From Dehalococcoidia bacterium (GTDB lineage Bacteria > Chloroflexota > Dehalococcoidia > SHYD01 > SHYC01), in contig JAENIT010000029.1 of NCBI GenBank assembly GCA_016844365.1, positions 1 to 7,092 of the forward strand: a stretch of DNA of 7,092 bases, given 5' to 3'. The position numbers and the translations under genes are program-made. Each line of letters opens with the position of its first letter. Position 1 is the stretch's first letter. Below are positions 4,801 to 7,092 of this stretch, piece after piece. The notes beneath the pieces were generated by a model, which saw nothing but the letters and a program-made list of their open reading frames with translations, was not told the DNA's origin and made no database searches.

Positions 4801-7092
4801 ATGAAGAGAATGACCGTTTTAGCTCTGTTACTAGCAAGCGTGTTGGCCGTGGGCCTTTTGTCGCGCGGGAGCGCCGCTGTTCACTCCCAGGAGCCGGAGA
4901 GTGGACCGTCAAAGGTGGCAAAGGAACACCTCAAAAAAAATGCCGATAAGTTTAAGTTGCGCTCCGATCTTTCAGACCTGGAACTGGTCAAGGTGGACTC
5001 TAGCCGTAGCGCGAACCACGTCCGTTTTGAGCAGCGCTATAAAGGCCTCCCTGTTTTCGGCGCTAATGTAACGGTCCACGTGGACAAGAACGGTAAACTC
5101 TCTCCTTCAGTCAACAACCTCTACCGACCCAATGTGGCGCTGTCCTCCACCACTCCCAAAGTTAGCTCCGAGGTGGCCGTAGATGCCGCAAAGAATAAGC
5201 TCGCCCAAGAGCTCAAATCAAAGGATAATCCGCCCAAGGATAAAAAGAAGGCGAAAGCAAAGACAGATCCCGAACTAAGAAGGAAGGCCACTTCCAATCT
5301 GGTGGTCTATCCCAAGGGCGAAGATCTGCGCCTGGCCTGGGATGTTAAGCTTGCCGCCTTAGAGCCCCTGGGAGACTGGGAATTCCTGGTGGACGCCGAA
5401 TCGGGGGCGATCCTGGACAAATTCAACCGTATCCGGATCGACACCTCTAGGCCTGAGAATTCCGCGGAGTCTCAACTCTCCAGAGTGGTCCAAAAGGACC
5501 CCAAACCCACGGCTACGCCCAAGCCTGAACCCACAGCAGCGCCCAAGCCCCCACGCCCCGACAAAGACCGGGGGCCAAAGGCCGACAGGCCGACGCCCAC
5601 ACCAACCGCGACCGCTGCTCCTGCTGTGACGCCCACGCCGACTGCTACTCCGGTCTCTGGGAAGAAGGAGAAGAGCAAGCCCCCCAGGCCGATTAGAAAG
5701 TTTACTAAGGCCGATCTTGCTCCTGAGTACAGCGTAATTACCTCCCCAGACACCGAATTCGATCAGACGGGCGCTTACAGCTCCCTGGCCCTGGACGCCA
5801 GCGGCAACCCCGTGGTCGGTTATCTCTCCTCCTCCTCCAGCCATAAACTGAAGCTGCTCCACTGCGGTAACCCCATCTGCACCTCAGGCAATACGGCCGA
5901 AAACACGGACGTGACAGGCGGTGCGGGCTTCTATACATCCCTGGCCCTGGACGCCAGCGGCAACCCCGTGGTCAGCTACTATGACGGCATCAACGGCGAC
6001 CTGAAGGTGATCCACTGCGGGAACGCCACCTGCTCCTCAGGCAATACCATAGCCTCCCCGGACACGGCGGGCAGTGTGGGCCAATCCACATCCCTAGCCC
6101 TGGATGCCAGCGGCAACCCCGTGGTCAGCTACTACGACGCCGGCAACACAAATCTGAAGCTGCTCCACTGTGTGACTCCCACTTGCGCCGGCGACGACCA
6201 CAGCAATGACGCTACACTTGCTAGCCCCATCTCGGTGCCCAGCACCACCAACGGCGATCTTGAGGCGATCTTTGACATCGATTTCTTCAGCTTCCCGGCC
6301 ACGGCAGGCAACAGCTACCGTATCGAGACCACCCTGGGCACCCTGCCGGACAGCTTCCTCTACATTATAAGCAGCGACGGCCTCACCTTGCTGCGGTACA
6401 ACGACGAGTGCATCGGCTCAGAGTCATGCATCCAGTGGACTGCCCCGGCCACCGGCACCTTCTACGCCGCCGTGGAGGCCTTTGACTTCTTTACACAAAC
6501 CGGCACCTACAGCATCAGCATCCAGTCTGTCGTTGTTAGCGCGGACGACCATGGCAACAATCACGCCACAGCCACCAGTGTTGGGACACTACCCAGCACC
6601 ACCAACGGCAGCCTTGGAGCCACATACGACATCGACTACTTCAGCTTCACCGCGGTGAGCGGCACCTCCTACCACATCGAAACGGCTTTGGGCACTCTGC
6701 CTGATAGCTTTCTCTATCTGTTAGACACCGATGGGGGTATCCTGGACACAAATGACGACTGTGTTGACCTCGAGTCCTGTCTTGACTTTATAGCCCCATC
6801 CTCAGGCACCTTCTACGCGGCCGTAGAAGCCTTTGCTCCCACTACCGACACCGGCACCTACACCCTCAGCATCAGCGGGGTCGTCGACGACCACGGCAAC
6901 GACTCGTCCACCGCCACCGCTGTAGGGACTTTGCCCAGCATCACTGCCGGCGACCTCGAGGCGCCCTTTGACATAGACTTCTTCAGCTTCGCGGCCACTG
7001 GGGGCCCGCCCAACTTCCAGGTGACCAGCGGCACTACCTACCTGATTGAGACCGTTCTGGGCACGCTACCCGACTCCGTCCTCTATCTCTTC
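4801..7092 (+). CDS. Secreted multidomain protein: FTP/PepSY propeptide, propeller-like repeats and PPC domain array (3' end outside window)
   Basis: The frame is open for all 764 codons to the window edge. Domains in order: a signal peptide (about 1-26, hydrophobic core 5-20, cleavage probably after SAA); an FTP domain (about 51-101, with [16 protein letters not shown] at 75-90); a PepSY-like domain (about 118-210, ending in [12 protein letters not shown]) with a Lys-rich insert at 141-162; a Pro/Thr/Lys-rich linker (about 219-300); three repeats starting at 328, 380 and 431 with [12 protein letters not shown] and a C-x4-C pair each; and PPC domains from 465, 582 and 696, each opening with DDH-x-N and sharing FSF and GTLPDS; the first two carry a C-x5-C pair and [10 protein letters not shown]. 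The third PPC is cut by the window. FTP/PepSY domains normally inhibit and chaperone M4/M36 metalloproteases, but no HExxH is present so far. The start has a weak RBS (AGGGG, 8 nt upstream). It is probably cell-surface or extracellular; its function is unknown. Confidence 0.9.
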   Translation, partial: MKRMTVLALLLASVLAVGLLSRGSAAVHSQEPESGPSKVAKEHLKKNADKFKLRSDLSDLELVKVDSSRSANHVRFEQRYKGLPVFGANVTVHVDKNGKLSPSVNNLYRPNVALSSTTPKVSSEVAVDAAKNKLAQELKSKDNPPKDKKKAKAKTDPELRRKATSNLVVYPKGEDLRLAWDVKLAALEPLGDWEFLVDAESGAILDKFNRIRIDTSRPENSAESQLSRVVQKDPKPTATPKPEPTAAPKPPRPDKDRGPKADRPTPTPTATAAPAVTPTPTATPVSGKKEKSKPPRPIRKFTKADLAPEYSVITSPDTEFDQTGAYSSLALDASGNPVVGYLSSSSSHKLKLLHCGNPICTSGNTAENTDVTGGAGFYTSLALDASGNPVVSYYDGINGDLKVIHCGNATCSSGNTIASPDTAGSVGQSTSLALDASGNPVVSYYDAGNTNLKLLHCVTPTCAGDDHSNDATLASPISVPSTTNGDLEAIFDIDFFSFPATAGNSYRIETTLGTLPDSFLYIISSDGLTLLRYNDECIGSESCIQWTAPATGTFYAAVEAFDFFTQTGTYSISIQSVVVSADDHGNNHATATSVGTLPSTTNGSLGATYDIDYFSFTAVSGTSYHIETALGTLPDSFLYLLDTDGGILDTNDDCVDLESCLDFIAPSSGTFYAAVEAFAPTTDTGTYTLSISGVVDDHGNDSSTATAVGTLPSITAGDLEAPFDIDFFSFAATGGPPNFQVTSGTTYLIETVLGTLPDSVLYLF
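5782..6186 (+). repeat. Three tandem coding repeats of about 153-156 bp (propeller-like blades)
   Basis: Units begin at 5782, 5938 and 6091 and encode [12 protein letters not shown], then an LK-x-x-HC segment, then a C-x4-C pair. The first 36 bases of units one and two are identical, and unit three differs from them there at only two synonymous positions. The third unit is shortened and runs directly into the first PPC domain at about codon 465. This indicates recent duplication or gene conversion within the gene. Confidence 0.8.
6193..7092 (+). repeat. Tandem PPC domain array, about 340-350 bp per unit
   Basis: Units begin near codons 465, 582 and 696 (117 and 114 residues apart). All three share the DDH opening, the D-I-D-[FY]-F-S-F strand and the GTLPDS turn; the first two also share [10 protein letters not shown], which the third has not reached. 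The third unit continues past the window edge. PPC domains are usually found at the C-terminus of secreted peptidases and other exported proteins and are often removed or used for surface display. Confidence 0.8.

Noticed and set aside
4801..5430. Annotation as an M4/M36 metalloprotease
   Set aside because: Only the propeptide-type domains are present. There is no HExxH or downstream zinc-ligand motif in the visible sequence.
5359..5862. Minus-strand open frames under the secreted protein gene
   Set aside because: They lie opposite the Pro/Thr linker and repeat region. Gly/Val/Arg-rich composition is what the complement of such sequence gives, and no domain is present.

Overview
The window is moderately GC-rich bacterial DNA. 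It holds two divergent transcription units separated by about 700 bp of non-coding DNA. No rRNA, tRNA, transposase or CRISPR array is visible. The organism cannot be fixed from this sequence alone. The repeat style of the secreted protein ([14 protein letters not shown] units next to PPC domains) and the type of molybdo-oxidoreductase suggest an uncultured Chloroflexota-like or similar environmental lineage; this is a weak inference.

Left unit, minus strand (4101 down to 1, running off the left edge): a compact four-gene cluster, tatA-like gene -> molybdopterin catalytic subunit (858 aa, Tat signal) -> four-cluster ferredoxin subunit (245 aa) -> NrfD-type membrane subunit (cut at the window edge). 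This is the A-B-C layout of the complex iron-sulfur molybdoenzymes (polysulfide, thiosulfate and tetrathionate reductases, DMSO reductase, phenylacetyl-CoA oxidoreductase). The expected route is Tat export of the folded A subunit carrying B with it, docking on membrane subunit C, and electron exchange between the quinone pool, the FeS chain and the Mo/W-bisMGD site. The substrate cannot be named. Two features stand out. A tatA-like gene precedes its probable client enzyme, and the catalytic subunit has Gly58 where the second cysteine of the N-terminal FeS motif is expected.

Middle (4102-4800): non-coding. The part next to tatA has two tandem TACCC-N4-GNGTA dyads 23 bp apart, beside AT-rich -10-like hexamers, which looks like a regulated promoter for the minus-strand operon. 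The centre (about 4330-4410) has a cluster of GC-rich palindromes. The right part has a good sigma70-like promoter (TTGTTA, 17 bp, TATACT) pointing towards the plus-strand gene.

Right unit, plus strand (4801 to the window end, open at 7092): one large secreted multidomain protein. In order it has a signal peptide, an FTP/PepSY propeptide like those of M4/M36 metalloproteases, a Pro/Thr/Lys-rich linker, three beta-propeller-like repeats of about 52 aa, and an array of at least three PPC domains. No protease domain is visible in the 764 residues present, so this is a protease-type propeptide attached to a repeat and adhesion-like architecture. Nothing in the sequence links it functionally to the redox operon.
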